A DNA stretch of 64,000 bases from positions 46,694-110,693 of the forward strand of contig JAFEDF010000232.1 in assembly GCA_018241785.1 (NCBI GenBank), given 5' to 3'. Below, one piece after another: positions 12,045-20,753 of this stretch (position 1 is its first letter; every line of letters begins with the position of its first letter). The stretch comes from Pseudomonadota bacterium (GTDB taxonomy: Bacteria; Pseudomonadota; Gammaproteobacteria; Burkholderiales; Casimicrobiaceae). The position numbers and the translations under genes are program-made. A model generated the notes under the pieces. The model worked only from the letters and a program-made list of their open reading frames with translations, did not search any database and had not been told where the DNA came from.

Positions 12045-12131
12045 TGGTGCCCAGAAGAGGACTCGAACCTCCACAGTGTTGCCACCGCCAGGACCTGAAC
12101 CTGGTGCGTCTACCAATTCCGCCATCTGGGC
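12045..12131 (-). tRNA. tRNA-Leu (anticodon CAG)
   Basis: Read on the minus strand, the 5' acceptor strand GCCCAGA pairs with TCTGGGC, followed by discriminator A and an encoded CCA end. The D arm is GCGGAATTGGTAGACGC. The anticodon stem CCAGG/CCTGG carries the loop TTCAGGT, so the anticodon is CAG. A long class II variable arm with stem GTG/CAC and the T arm GAGGTTCGAGTCCTC confirm a leucine tRNA. 87 nt including CCA. A near-consensus promoter lies directly upstream. Confidence 0.96.
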
Positions 12132-12154
12132 AGGCGTGACGACTCGAACCGCGC

Positions 12155-12183
12155 ATTTTAATTTTATCGAATATCCTTGTCAA
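12155..12183 (-). promoter_or_regulatory. sigma-70 promoter of the tRNA-Leu gene
   Basis: On the minus strand a perfect -35 TTGACA (12178-12183) is followed by a 17-bp spacer and TAAAAT (12155-12160). The whole stretch is AT-rich in an otherwise very GC-rich region. Transcription would begin about 16 nt before the mature tRNA 5' end. It overlaps the presumed TTG start of the opposite-strand rnr gene. Confidence 0.85.
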
Positions 12184-14402
12184 AAAGCATACCCATTCGC
12201 CGCCGTGCTGCGACGACCCCGCGTGCGCCCCACGCGCGCGGCTCCGGCGCACGATCGCGAGTCGCGCCATCGCGCCGGACGAACAGCCGTCGCGGCGACG
12301 CGCTCTCGAGCGACACCCTTCTCGACGCGCTGATCGTCGCAGGTGAGCCGCTGACGCCCGCCGAGCTCGCTGCGAGACTCGGTGTCAGCGGCCGCTCGAA
12401 GCGCGCGCTCGATGCGCCGCTCGCCGAGCTCGAGCGTGCCGGCCGGCTCTTCGTCAACCGCAAGGGCGAGCTTTGCGTCGCAGCGAAGCTCGACCTCGTC
12501 ACCGGAACGGTCCAGGGTCACCCGGACGGATTCGGCTTCCTCGTCCCGGACATCGGAGGCGACGACCTCTTCCTGCCGCCATCCGAGATGCGCAAGGTGC
12601 TGCACGGCGACCGCGCGAGCGCGAAAGCCGTCGGCATCGACCGGCGCGGGCGCCCGGAAGGCGAGATCGTCGAGGTGCTGCAGCGGGCCAACCTGAGGAT
12701 CGTCGGCAGGCTTCACGAGGAGCGCGGCGTGTGGTTCGTCGAGGCGGAGAACCGGCGCATCAGCCAGGATCTCGTCGTGCCGCCGGCCGAGCGCGGCGAT
12801 GCCGCGCGCGGACAGGTCGTCGTCGCGGAGATCCTCGAGCAGCCGAGCGCGCAGCGCGAAGCGATCGCTCGCGTGGTCGAGGTCCTCGGCAACGCCACCG
12901 ATCCGGGCATCGAGATCGAGATTGCGCTGCGCAAGCACGCATTGCCCTTCGAATGGAGCACGGCTGCCGCGCGCCTTGCGGAGAAGCTCCCTGATGCAGT
13001 GAGGCCTGCGGATCACCGCGGCCGGCGCGACCTCACGGGACTGTCCCTCGTCACCATCGACGGCGAGAACGCACGCGACTTCGACGACGCCGTGTACTGC
13101 GAGCCGGCAGGCCGCATGTACCGCCTCGTCGTCGCGATCGCCGACGTGTCGCACTACGTCAAGGACGGCGATGCGCTCGACGCCGACGCGCGCGAGCGCG
13201 GCACGTCGGTGTACTTTCCGCGCCGCGTGATCCCGATGCTGCCCGAGGCGCTCTCGAACGAGCTCTGCTCGCTGAAGCCCGACGTCGACCGGCTCTGCGT
13301 CGCCTGCGACATGCAAATCGACGCCGACGGGACGATCGCGTCGTACGCGTTCTACCCGGCGCTCATGCACTCGCGCGCCAGGCTCACCTATACCGAGGTG
13401 CATCGCTGGCTCACCGAGCGTCCGGCCGAGCGCGCGCGCCTGCCGCGCGCGGTCGAGGCGAGCCTCGGCCATCTCGGCCACGTCTACCGCGCGCTCCTCG
13501 CCGCGCGCGGGCGCCGCGGAGCGATCGACTTCGACACCGCGGAGCTCGAGATCGCGTTCGACGAGGCCGGACGGATCGACCGCATCTTCCCGTCGCCGCG
13601 CAACGACGCCCACCGGCTGATCGAGGAATGCATGCTCGCGGCGAACGTCTGCGCCGCGTCGTTCCTCGAAGAGCGCGGACACCCCGCGCTCTACCGCGTG
13701 CACGAAGGCCCGCCCGCGGACAAGCTCGCCGCCCTGCGCGAGTTCCTCGCGACGTCGGGCCTCGTGCTGGCCGGCGGCGATGCGCCGCAGGCCGGCGACT
13801 ACGCCGCGCTGATGGCGAGAATCGGCGAGCGCCCCGATCGCGCACTGTTCGAGACGGTGCTGCTGCGCTCGCTGTCGCAGGCGCGCTACAGCCCGGACAA
13901 CGTCGGCCACTTCGGCCTCGCGTACGAGCGCTACGCGCACTTCACGTCGCCGATCCGGCGCTACCCGGACCTCCTCGTCCACCGCGCGCTGAAGGCGGCG
14001 CTGGCAGGCAAGAGCTATGCGCCGAAGGGGCTGTCGCTCGCCGAGCTCGGCGTCCACTGCTCGATGACCGAGCGGCGTGCCGACGAGGCGTCGCGCGACG
14101 TGCTGCAGTGGCTGAAGTGCCACTACATGCAGGATCGCGTCGGCGAAGTCTTCGCGGGAACGATCAGCGGCGTCGCGAGCTTCGGGATCTTCGTCACGCT
14201 CGACGGCCTCGCGATCGACGGCCTCGTGCACGTGACCGACCTGCCGCGCGACTACTTCCACTTCGACTCCGCGAGGCACGCCCTCGTCGGCGAGCGCAGC
14301 GGCCGCGTGTTCCAGCTCGCCGGGCGCGTGCAGGTGCGCATCGCCCGCGTCGACCTCGAGCAGGCGAAGATCGATTTCACGCTCGATGACGGACGGCGCT
14401 GA
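12177..14402 (+). CDS. rnr: ribonuclease R
   Basis: 741-aa 3'-5' exoribonuclease that degrades structured RNA. Domains in order: basic N-terminal tail, winged helix at about 45-100, cold-shock domains, RNB catalytic domain with DGENARDFDD near residues 294-303, and a C-terminal S1 domain (GTISGVASFGIFVTLDG). The long Lys-rich tail seen in E. coli is absent. The start is uncertain: TTG 12177 lies inside the tRNA promoter, and the first ~40 residues are a Arg-rich, poorly conserved stretch, so translation may begin further in. It overlaps serB by 17 bp. Confidence 0.93.
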   Translation: MSKSIPIRRRAATTPRAPHARGSGARSRVAPSRRTNSRRGDALSSDTLLDALIVAGEPLTPAELAARLGVSGRSKRALDAPLAELERAGRLFVNRKGELCVAAKLDLVTGTVQGHPDGFGFLVPDIGGDDLFLPPSEMRKVLHGDRASAKAVGIDRRGRPEGEIVEVLQRANLRIVGRLHEERGVWFVEAENRRISQDLVVPPAERGDAARGQVVVAEILEQPSAQREAIARVVEVLGNATDPGIEIEIALRKHALPFEWSTAAARLAEKLPDAVRPADHRGRRDLTGLSLVTIDGENARDFDDAVYCEPAGRMYRLVVAIADVSHYVKDGDALDADARERGTSVYFPRRVIPMLPEALSNELCSLKPDVDRLCVACDMQIDADGTIASYAFYPALMHSRARLTYTEVHRWLTERPAERARLPRAVEASLGHLGHVYRALLAARGRRGAIDFDTAELEIAFDEAGRIDRIFPSPRNDAHRLIEECMLAANVCAASFLEERGHPALYRVHEGPPADKLAALREFLATSGLVLAGGDAPQAGDYAALMARIGERPDRALFETVLLRSLSQARYSPDNVGHFGLAYERYAHFTSPIRRYPDLLVHRALKAALAGKSYAPKGLSLAELGVHCSMTERRADEASRDVLQWLKCHYMQDRVGEVFAGTISGVASFGIFVTLDGLAIDGLVHVTDLPRDYFHFDSARHALVGERSGRVFQLAGRVQVRIARVDLEQAKIDFTLDDGRR

Positions 14403-15237
14403 TCTCGTCGTCCAGGCGCCGTATCTGGCGCCCGAGGATGTCGACCTCCTGCGCGCACTCGCCGGGGCATCCGACGTCGTTCCCCTCGATCGCGCGCACT
14501 GTGCGGCGTTCAGGCTCGTCGCGCCGCGGGAGCTCGGCGGCGTCACCGAGGCGCTCGCCGCCGTCGGCTGCGACTGGGCGCTCGTGCCGCGCGCGCGTAC
14601 GCTCGAGCGCCTGCGGCTCGTCGCGATGGACATGGACTCGACCTTGATCACGATCGAGTGCATCGACGAGATCGCCGCGGCGCGCGGAATCAAGCCCGAG
14701 GTCGCGGCGATCACCGCCGCGGCGATGCGCGGCGAGATCGACTTCCGCGAAAGCCTCGTGCGCCGCGTCGCGCTGCTCGAGGGCCTGCCGGTGGAGACGC
14801 TGCAGCGCGTGTACGACGAACGCCTGCAGCTTTCACCGGGAGCTGCACGGCTGTTCGAATCGCTGCGCGCGCGCGGGGTCGAGACGCTGCTCGCCTCGGG
14901 GGGCTTCACCTTCTTCACCGACCGCCTGCAGGCAGCGCTGTCGATCGACTGGACGATCGCCAACGAGATCGAAGTGACGGCGGGCAGGCTCACCGGGCGC
15001 GTCGCGGGCACGATCGTCGATGCCGCGGCCAAAGCCGCGCTGATCGCGGCCCGCGCACAGCGCCTGCGAGGCGACGACGGGCTCGTCGCGGTGATCGGCG
15101 ACGGTGCGAACGACCTGCCGATGTTCGCCGCCGCCGACGTCGCGGTCGCGTGGAGGGCGAAGCCAGCCGTGCGTGCGCGGGCAACGCACGCGATCGATCA
15201 CTGCGGGCTCGACGCGGTGCTGAACCTCTTCGCCTGA
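14386..15237 (+). CDS. serB: phosphoserine phosphatase
   Basis: 283-aa HAD-superfamily enzyme for the last step of serine synthesis. HAD motif I is MDMDSTLI (nucleophile Asp82), motif II LASGGF, and motif IV GDGANDLPM. About 75 residues of ACT-like N-terminal sequence precede the catalytic domain, as in proteobacterial SerB. It overlaps the end of rnr, and iscA converges 15 bp downstream. Confidence 0.95.
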   Translation: MTDGADLVVQAPYLAPEDVDLLRALAGASDVVPLDRAHCAAFRLVAPRELGGVTEALAAVGCDWALVPRARTLERLRLVAMDMDSTLITIECIDEIAAARGIKPEVAAITAAAMRGEIDFRESLVRRVALLEGLPVETLQRVYDERLQLSPGAARLFESLRARGVETLLASGGFTFFTDRLQAALSIDWTIANEIEVTAGRLTGRVAGTIVDAAAKAALIAARAQRLRGDDGLVAVIGDGANDLPMFAAADVAVAWRAKPAVRARATHAIDHCGLDAVLNLFA

Positions 15238-15252
15238 CCGCGGCGGGTCAGG

Positions 15253-15576
15253 CTAGACGTTGAACGACTGCCCGCAGCCGCACTGGTCCTTCACGTTCGG
15301 ATTGTTGAACGTGAAGCGCTCGTTCAGCCCTTCCTTCGCGAAGTCGAGCTCGATGCCTTCGACGAACGGAAGGCTCTTCGCGTCGACGAGCACGCGCACG
15401 CCGTGCGACTCGAACTGCATGTCGTCGGAGCGGATCTCGTCGGCGTACTCGACGTTGTAGGCGAAGCCCGAGCAGCCGGACGTGCGGACGCCGAGCCGCA
15501 GGCCCACGCCCTTTCCGCGACGGGCGAGGTGCGCGGCGACGTGGCGCGCCGCGGATTCGGTGAGGGTGATCGACAT
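15253..15576 (-). CDS. iscA: iron-sulfur cluster assembly protein IscA
   Basis: 107-aa A-type carrier. It has the three conserved cysteines in [10 protein letters not shown] and the C-terminal CGCGQSF, and opens [13 protein letters not shown]. It is closer to IscA than to ErpA in length and in the phrase [10 protein letters not shown] chose the ATG at 15576; longer in-frame starts upstream add a basic, non-conserved extension. It lies 55 bp downstream of iscR on the same strand, without iscS or iscU between them. Confidence 0.93.
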   Translation of the reverse strand: MSITLTESAARHVAAHLARRGKGVGLRLGVRTSGCSGFAYNVEYADEIRSDDMQFESHGVRVLVDAKSLPFVEGIELDFAKEGLNERFTFNNPNVKDQCGCGQSFNV

Positions 15577-15631
15577 CGTGGGCAATCCGGTTGCGACCGA
15601 GCGTGCATTGTACCGCCGCCGCGGCGACTGC

Positions 15632-16138
15632 CTACACCGCTGCAGCCGGCTCCCGCGGGTGAGCGTCGCCGCCCATCTTCTCCGCGTGCGCGCCCCCTTC
15701 TCGCGGTGACGCATGGATTGCCGTGGTGCCGGCCTCGTCCGATCGGCGCACGAGATCGGCCAGCGTCACCGACTGCAGGTAGCCGAGGATGTGGGCGTCG
15801 AGGCCCGCCCACAGCCGGTGCGTCGGCATGCAGCGATCGTCGGTGCAATGGTCTTCGCCGCCCCGTGGCGTCGCGTCGATCGGCGCGTCCACCGCAGCGA
15901 TGACGTCGGCGACGCTTATCGCCGCGCTGTCGCGGGCCAGGCGATAGCCTCCGCCCGGACCGCGCACGCTGTCGACGAGGCCGTGGCGGCGCAGCTTGCC
16001 GAAGAGCTGCTCGAGATAGGAAAGCGAGATCTTCTGCCGCCCCGAGATCGTCGCCAGGGTGACGGGAGCGGACCCGCCGTGCAGCGCCACGTCGAGCATC
16101 GCCGTCACCGCGAAGCGCCCTTTCGTCGTCAGGCGCAT
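15632..16138 (-). CDS. iscR: Rrf2-family transcriptional regulator IscR (variant cluster ligands)
   Basis: 168-aa winged-helix regulator starting [19 protein letters not shown], the standard IscR N-terminus. In E. coli IscR the [2Fe-2S] cluster is held by Cys92, Cys98, Cys104 and His107. Here position 92 is Arg, Cys98 is kept, the third Cys is at 103, and His107 is kept ([16 protein letters not shown]). So one ligand is missing. Upstream is an IscR-type operator, which argues for autoregulation. iscA follows; iscSU are absent. Confidence 0.9.
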   Translation of the reverse strand: MRLTTKGRFAVTAMLDVALHGGSAPVTLATISGRQKISLSYLEQLFGKLRRHGLVDSVRGPGGGYRLARDSAAISVADVIAAVDAPIDATPRGGEDHCTDDRCMPTHRLWAGLDAHILGYLQSVTLADLVRRSDEAGTTAIHASPREGGAHAEKMGGDAHPREPAAAV

Positions 16139-16195
16139 CGACACCCCCCCGCCGCCGGCGGGGACACGATCTCGAAACGTGATCGATTCGATCGC

Positions 16196-16220
16196 ATACC
16201 TGACCGGATTAGTCAGGTCA
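16196..16220 (-). promoter_or_regulatory. IscR type-1-like operator and promoter of iscR
   Basis: On the minus strand the half ACCTGACT and the half GGTCAGGTAT form a dyad across a short AT-rich centre. It resembles the type-1 IscR site (GACT...AGTC core with flanking TAT) as I recall it for E. coli iscR. CTGACC and TATGCG, 17 bp apart, could be the -35 and -10, so bound IscR would block the polymerase. It lies about 58 bp before the iscR start codon, between cysE and iscR. Confidence 0.65.
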
Positions 16221-16234
16221 GGCGAAGGCAAAGT

Positions 16235-16990
16235 TCATTCGAGCATCTTGTTGATCCCGCTCGGGTCGAAGGCTTCTCCGACGGTCTTGTCGGCGTCGCA
16301 TTCGACGCCCCCGCGCCGCAACTGCTCGACGAGTTGCGCGAAACGCTCGTCGACCGCCGAAGCGTGGTCGAGGAGCTTGTGAATGGCGTCGGCGAGCGGA
16401 TCGTCGGCGCCGCGGGTCACCGCGTAGGCGGAGAAGCCGAGCTTGGTCGCCTGCGCCTCGCGGCGCTCGTGGTCGTCGCCGCCAACCGCCCTGGCAGGGA
16501 TGCCTACAACCGTCGTTCCGCGAGGAACATCCTTGATCACGACGGCATTTGACCCGATTCTGGCCTCATCTCCAACGATTATCGGCCCAAGTACCTTTGC
16601 GCCGGCGCCGATGACCACGCCCCGGCCGAGGGTCGGATGACGCTTTCCCTTGTTCCACGAGGTGCCTCCCAGCGTGACGCCGTGGTAGAGCGTGGTGTCA
16701 TCGCCGATCTCGGCCGTCTCGCCGATCACGATGCCCATGCCGTGGTCGATGAACACGCGACGTCCGATGACCGCGCCCGGATGGATCTCGATGCCGGTCG
16801 CAAAGCGGCTCCAGTGAGCGAGCCAGCGCGCGAGCCAGCGGAATCCCGCGGTCCACAGCCGGTGCACGATCGCACGGTGCCAGACGAGCGCGTGCAGGCC
16901 CGGATAGCACGTCAGGACCTCCCACGTGGTCCGCGCCGCGGGGTCGCGGTCGAAGACGACCCGGATGTCCTCGCGAAGTCGTTCGAGCAT
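16235..16990 (-). CDS. cysE: serine O-acetyltransferase
   Basis: 251-aa hexapeptide-repeat acyltransferase making O-acetylserine for cysteine synthesis. The left-handed beta-helix repeats run from [18 protein letters not shown] through [20 protein letters not shown] to [19 protein letters not shown]. The C-terminal tail extends well past the repeats and ends SGINKMLE. The ATG at 16990 gives the typical MLERLREDI start. It is upstream of iscR, a cysE-iscR order that links sulfur supply to cluster assembly. Confidence 0.94.
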   Translation of the reverse strand: MLERLREDIRVVFDRDPAARTTWEVLTCYPGLHALVWHRAIVHRLWTAGFRWLARWLAHWSRFATGIEIHPGAVIGRRVFIDHGMGIVIGETAEIGDDTTLYHGVTLGGTSWNKGKRHPTLGRGVVIGAGAKVLGPIIVGDEARIGSNAVVIKDVPRGTTVVGIPARAVGGDDHERREAQATKLGFSAYAVTRGADDPLADAIHKLLDHASAVDERFAQLVEQLRRGGVECDADKTVGEAFDPSGINKMLE

Positions 16991-17094
16991 CGGGGCATTA
17001 TGCCAGCCGGGCGCATCCATCCCGCCGAGCCGCCGGCGCGGCGGGCTCGCTGCCCCGTACCCGCGGCTCGTCCGGTGCGCGTCGGAACGCCCGG

Positions 17095-18009
17095 TCAGCG
17101 CAGCAGGATGGCAGCGATGAGCGTGCCCACGAGGACGACGATGAGCACCGCGAAATGGAGCGCGCTGACGAGCGCCGCACGTCCGATCACGCCGCTCCAG
17201 CGGCCGCCGTACACCTTCTTCATCGACACCAGCGCGTAGAAACACGCCCAGAGGAACAGCGGGAGCCGCAGCCAGCCGGGGGCGACGGCATACAGCATCG
17301 CCAGCGCGAACATGAACGCGTGCACGTACGCGCTGAACACCAGGTGCGCGGCGTAGCGGTGCGGGCGACCGGGATAGCGTCGCGCGCGTCCGGCGTAGGC
17401 GAACTTCAGCAGCAGCGCGAACACCGGCAGCAGCGCAATCACGGCGTACTGGCCGAAACGGAAGAGACCGGTCGAGATCTGCCTGCGCTTCTCGGCCTGC
17501 GTTAGGGCGTTGTAGCGGTCGATGTCGCGGTACAGCGGGGCGAGCCACCCCGACCTCGGCGCTCCGAGATCGATGTCGAGGTCGGAGTTGATGTCGAACC
17601 CGCGCCGGGCCGGCGCCTGGCGCTGCGGTGACGCCGTGCTGCCCGGCACAGCGACATCGTCGCCTCGAATCATCTCGATCGACGGATCGTGGTTGCCGAG
17701 GCGCAGCACCGCGAACATCGCGAGCGACAGCACCAGGAAGAGCCGCCCCGGCCGGATGTAGCGTCGCCTGCGCCCGGCAAGATATTCACGGGTGAGGAAG
17801 CCGGGGCGGAACATCAGGTCGCGCAGCGTGCGAACGGTGCGGCCGTCGAGCGCGACGTAGCGCCCGGCCGCGTCGCGCATGAACGCACGCACGGTCGGCA
17901 GCTCGATTCGCGTCTCCTGCCCGCAGCTCGGACAGTAGGCTCCGGGCGCCGCGGCGCCGCAGTTCGCGCAGCATCGCGCCGAAGCGAAGGATGGCGTCGC
18001 GTCGCTCAT
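17095..18009 (-). CDS. DUF3667 zinc-ribbon membrane protein
   Basis: 304-aa protein of unknown function. The N-terminus is a zinc ribbon with CxxC pairs at C14/C17 and C26/C29. It continues with the DUF3667-like [36 protein letters not shown] segment (read in parts: [27 protein letters not shown]). Several membrane helices follow (about 90-107 and four in the last 120 residues). Its ATG overlaps the trmJ stop, so it is coupled to trmJ. Confidence 0.8.
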   Translation of the reverse strand: MSDATPSFASARCCANCGAAAPGAYCPSCGQETRIELPTVRAFMRDAAGRYVALDGRTVRTLRDLMFRPGFLTREYLAGRRRRYIRPGRLFLVLSLAMFAVLRLGNHDPSIEMIRGDDVAVPGSTASPQRQAPARRGFDINSDLDIDLGAPRSGWLAPLYRDIDRYNALTQAEKRRQISTGLFRFGQYAVIALLPVFALLLKFAYAGRARRYPGRPHRYAAHLVFSAYVHAFMFALAMLYAVAPGWLRLPLFLWACFYALVSMKKVYGGRWSGVIGRAALVSALHFAVLIVVLVGTLIAAILLR

Positions 18010-18872
18010 CGTTTCGCCTGCGGCGGTGAAAGGTCGACGGGGGCGCCAGCCGTCGCGTCGGGGCCGCCGCGATCGTCCGCCCGGAGGCGCAGGTCGACGC
18101 GCGCAAGGATGCCGCGCAGGATGTTGACTTCCTCGCGCTCGAGTCCCGTACGACCAAAGAGCCGCCGCAGGCGTTGCCGCAGCCGCCGCGGGCGCTGCGG
18201 ATCGAGGAACCCCAGCGCGATCAGCGTGCGCTGCGCGTGCGCGTAGAGCGCCTCGATCTCCTCGTGGCCCGCCGCGGCGAACCTGCGAGGCGATGCGGGA
18301 TCGGGGTCACGCCGCGCGGCCGCGGCCGCCCGGACCTCCCACGCGACGACCTGCACTGCCGCGGCGAGATTGAGCGACGGATAGGCGGGATTGGCGGGGA
18401 TGCTCGCGGCGAGCGCGCAGCGCGCGAGCTCGTCGTTGGTGAGTCCGGACATCTCGCTGCCGAACACGAGTGCGACCTCGGTGGCTTCGGCGGCGGCGAC
18501 CGCCTCGCGCGCCGCATCCGGGAGCCAGGCGGTTCGTCCGGCGAAGTGCCGCGGTCGCGCCGAGAACCCGACCGAGAACTGCGTGCCGGCAAGCGCCTCG
18601 TCGAGGGTGGCGGCCACGCGGGCGGCGTCGAGCACCGCCGCTGCACCCGATGCGACCGCGGTCGCCTCCTCGCTCGGGAAGTGCGCGGGAGCGACCAGCA
18701 CGAGGCGGGTCAGCCCCATCGTCATCATCGCCCGGGCGGCGGCGCCGATGTTGGCGGGAAGGCTTGGCCGCACGAGCACCGCGCGAATCCGGGCGAGCGC
18801 CGGCGCGCTCGCCGCGAGCGTCGCCGCGATGCTCGCGCGCGCGTGCGCGTAGCGAGGCGAGCCCTCGTTCAT
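18006..18872 (-). CDS. trmJ: tRNA (cytidine/uridine-2'-O-)-methyltransferase TrmJ
   Basis: 288-aa SPOUT methyltransferase that 2'-O-methylates position 32 of tRNAs. Visible are the N-terminal RAVLVRPSLPANIGAAARAM, FGSEMSGLTNDELARC, and IPANPAYPSLNLAAAVQVV, the knot region that binds SAM. About 28 residues precede the conserved start, so translation may begin further downstream than the ATG at 18872, whose ribosome-binding site is weak. It is divergent from suhB, a common pairing. Confidence 0.93.
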   Translation of the reverse strand: MNEGSPRYAHARASIAATLAASAPALARIRAVLVRPSLPANIGAAARAMMTMGLTRLVLVAPAHFPSEEATAVASGAAAVLDAARVAATLDEALAGTQFSVGFSARPRHFAGRTAWLPDAAREAVAAAEATEVALVFGSEMSGLTNDELARCALAASIPANPAYPSLNLAAAVQVVAWEVRAAAAARRDPDPASPRRFAAAGHEEIEALYAHAQRTLIALGFLDPQRPRRLRQRLRRLFGRTGLEREEVNILRGILARVDLRLRADDRGGPDATAGAPVDLSPPQAKR

Positions 18873-18975
18873 CGTGGATACACGGGCCCGGCGGGCGCAG
18901 CGCCGGGCCGCCCCTGTAGAATGACGAAGGGCCGCATTCTGTCACGTGGCGACGCAGCGCGCAGCGACCATTTCC

Positions 18976-19827
18976 ATGCATCCGATGCTGACCACGGCAG
19001 TGAAGGCGGCGCGCCGCGCCGGCAACATCATCATCCGCGGCTCGCGCGAGCTCGACCTGCTCACCGTCACCCGCAAGGGCCCGAAGGACTTCGTGAGCGA
19101 GGTCGATCGCGCCGCCGAGGCGGCGATCGTCGACACGCTGCACGCCGTCTACCCCGAGCACGCGATCCTCGCCGAGGAAGGGACGGCGCGCGATCGCAAC
19201 CGCGATGCCGAGAACGTCTGGATCATCGACCCGCTCGACGGCACCACCAACTTCCTGCACGGCTTCCCGCAGTATTGCGTGTCGATCGCGCTCGCGCACC
19301 GCGGGGTGATCACTCAGGGCGTCGTCTACGACCCGGTGCGCAACGACCTGTTCACCGCGACGCGCGGCCGCGGTGCCTTCCTCAACGACCGGCGCATCCG
19401 CGTGTCGCGCCGCACGCATCTGCGCGAGTGCCTGATCGGCACCGGCTTCCCGTATCGGGACGGCAGCGACCTCGACACCTGGCTGCAGATGGTGCGCGCG
19501 ATGGTCCAGCAGAGCGCCGGCTTGCGCAGGCCCGGCGCCGCCGCCCTCGACCTCGCCTACGTCGCCGCCGGCTTCTATGACGGATTCTTCGAGTTCGGGC
19601 TGCATGCGTGGGACGTCGCCGCGGGAAGCCTCCTGATCCTCGAAGCCGGCGGCCTGATCGGCGACTTCTCCGGCGAGGGCGATTACCTCCACGGCGGGCA
19701 GGTGATTGCCGCGACCCCGAAGGTGTTCGCGCAGATGGTGAGCGCGCTCGCGCCGTGGACTGCGGCCCTCGCCCGCGGCCCGGACGCGGGCGACGCCGCG
19801 GTCAGCCGCGTTTCCCCCGCTGCGTGA
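18976..19827 (+). CDS. suhB: inositol-1-monophosphatase family protein SuhB
   Basis: 283-aa Mg-dependent phosphatase, also an rRNA transcription/ribosome-assembly factor in E. coli. Metal-binding motifs are [22 protein letters not shown] and [10 protein letters not shown]. The ATG at 18976 gives the canonical [17 protein letters not shown]; the GTG ten codons upstream is less likely. Divergent from trmJ across about 100 bp. Confidence 0.94.
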   Translation: MHPMLTTAVKAARRAGNIIIRGSRELDLLTVTRKGPKDFVSEVDRAAEAAIVDTLHAVYPEHAILAEEGTARDRNRDAENVWIIDPLDGTTNFLHGFPQYCVSIALAHRGVITQGVVYDPVRNDLFTATRGRGAFLNDRRIRVSRRTHLRECLIGTGFPYRDGSDLDTWLQMVRAMVQQSAGLRRPGAAALDLAYVAAGFYDGFFEFGLHAWDVAAGSLLILEAGGLIGDFSGEGDYLHGGQVIAATPKVFAQMVSALAPWTAALARGPDAGDAAVSRVSPAA

Positions 19828-19867
19828 CTTCGACCGTCGACGGCAGCGGCGGCGGTATCATCGCGCC

Positions 19868-20263
19868 GTGCTCCCCCGCAATCGCTGGTTCGTCGTCTGC
19901 GCGCTCGTCTACGCGCTCGCCGGAGGTGCGCTCGGCCTCGCGTGGCTCGCGGCGCCCGGCGCGCTGCCCGCGCTGGCACCGCGCGCGCACGCCCACCTGA
20001 TGCTGGTCGGCTTCGTCGGCATGATGGTGTTCGGCATCGGACTGCACATCCTTCCGCGGTTCACCGGTCATCCGCTGTTCTCCGAGCGCATGGCCGACGC
20101 CCAGTTCGCGTTCGCCAATCTCGGGCTGCTCCTGATGGTCGCCGGCTGGCTCGCGGGCCTGGCCCTGCCCGCCACCGTGGGCGGCGCCCTCGTGTGGGCG
20201 GCTTTCCTGATGTTCGCAATCAACGCCGTGGCAACGGTGCGCCCCTGGGCGCGCCGCGGCTAG
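19868..20263 (+). CDS. small four-helix membrane protein with HxLPRFTG motif
   Basis: 131 aa with about four membrane helices (near 7-29, 42-63, 80-100, 103-122). Helix 2 reads HAHLMLVGFVGMMVFGIGLH and ends in ILPRFTG. Paired histidines and the LPR ending resemble haem-copper oxidase subunit I or NnrS-like helices, but the protein is far too short for either and I do not assign a function. The same helix pattern recurs in the gene at 20754. GTG start at 19868; it lies 40 bp after suhB and 12 bp before the lipoyl-domain gene. Confidence 0.75.
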   Translation: MLPRNRWFVVCALVYALAGGALGLAWLAAPGALPALAPRAHAHLMLVGFVGMMVFGIGLHILPRFTGHPLFSERMADAQFAFANLGLLLMVAGWLAGLALPATVGGALVWAAFLMFAINAVATVRPWARRG

Positions 20264-20275
20264 CGGCCTTCGCCA

Positions 20276-20722
20276 ATGGTCGAATACTCCGGTTGTGAGC
20301 TTCCCGAAGATCTCTGGTACGACCTCGACTACCTGTGGGCGCGGCCGGGCGACGATGGCACCTTCACGCTCGGCATGACCGACCCCGCGCAGACGATGGC
20401 GGGCCGCGTCGTCGCGGCGACCTTTCGCAAGGTCGGCTCGCATCGCACGGCGGGACGCAGCGTCGCGACCCTCGAGTCGGGCAAGTGGGTGGGCGGCGTG
20501 CCGTGTCCGTTCGATGCGACCCTCGAGCAGGTGAATCCCGCCGTCGTCGCCGAGCCCGGCCTCGTCAACGTGGCGCCGTACACCGACGCCTGGCTCGTCG
20601 TCGTGCGCCCCGACAATCTCGAAGCCGCGTACGCCCGCCTGACTCGCGGGCCGCAGGCGATCGATGCGCTGAAGGCGTGGATCGACAAGTACCGGCTGCA
20701 GTGCATGCGCTGCACGCAGTGA
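20276..20722 (+). CDS. GcvH-like lipoyl-carrier protein
   Basis: 148-aa protein of the glycine-cleavage H family fold. The lipoyl-lysine hairpin is ATLESGKWVGG with Lys70, and it ends EPGLVNVAPYTDAWLVVV. The motif is ESGKWVG rather than the ESVKA of true GcvH. In my recollection that form occurs in stand-alone lipoate-binding proteins of sulfur-oxidising sHdr systems. The C-terminus carries an extra CMRC pair. No gcvP, gcvT or lipoate ligase is nearby. It is flanked by two related membrane proteins, so it probably carries electrons or an acyl group to a membrane redox partner; this is inference. Confidence 0.8.
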   Translation: MVEYSGCELPEDLWYDLDYLWARPGDDGTFTLGMTDPAQTMAGRVVAATFRKVGSHRTAGRSVATLESGKWVGGVPCPFDATLEQVNPAVVAEPGLVNVAPYTDAWLVVVRPDNLEAAYARLTRGPQAIDALKAWIDKYRLQCMRCTQ

Positions 20723-20753
20723 TTCCAGCCGATTCGCACAGCCGGGGGGCGCG

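Noticed and set aside
15253..15714. A longer version of iscA and an ErpA identity
   Set aside because: The extra N-terminus is basic and unconserved; the 107-aa form from 15576 matches IscA in length and C-terminal NVKDQCGCG.
19868..20263. cbb3 oxidase subunit or NnrS
   Set aside because: Only the helix with His and LPR is similar; at 131 aa the protein lacks the other helices and ligands.
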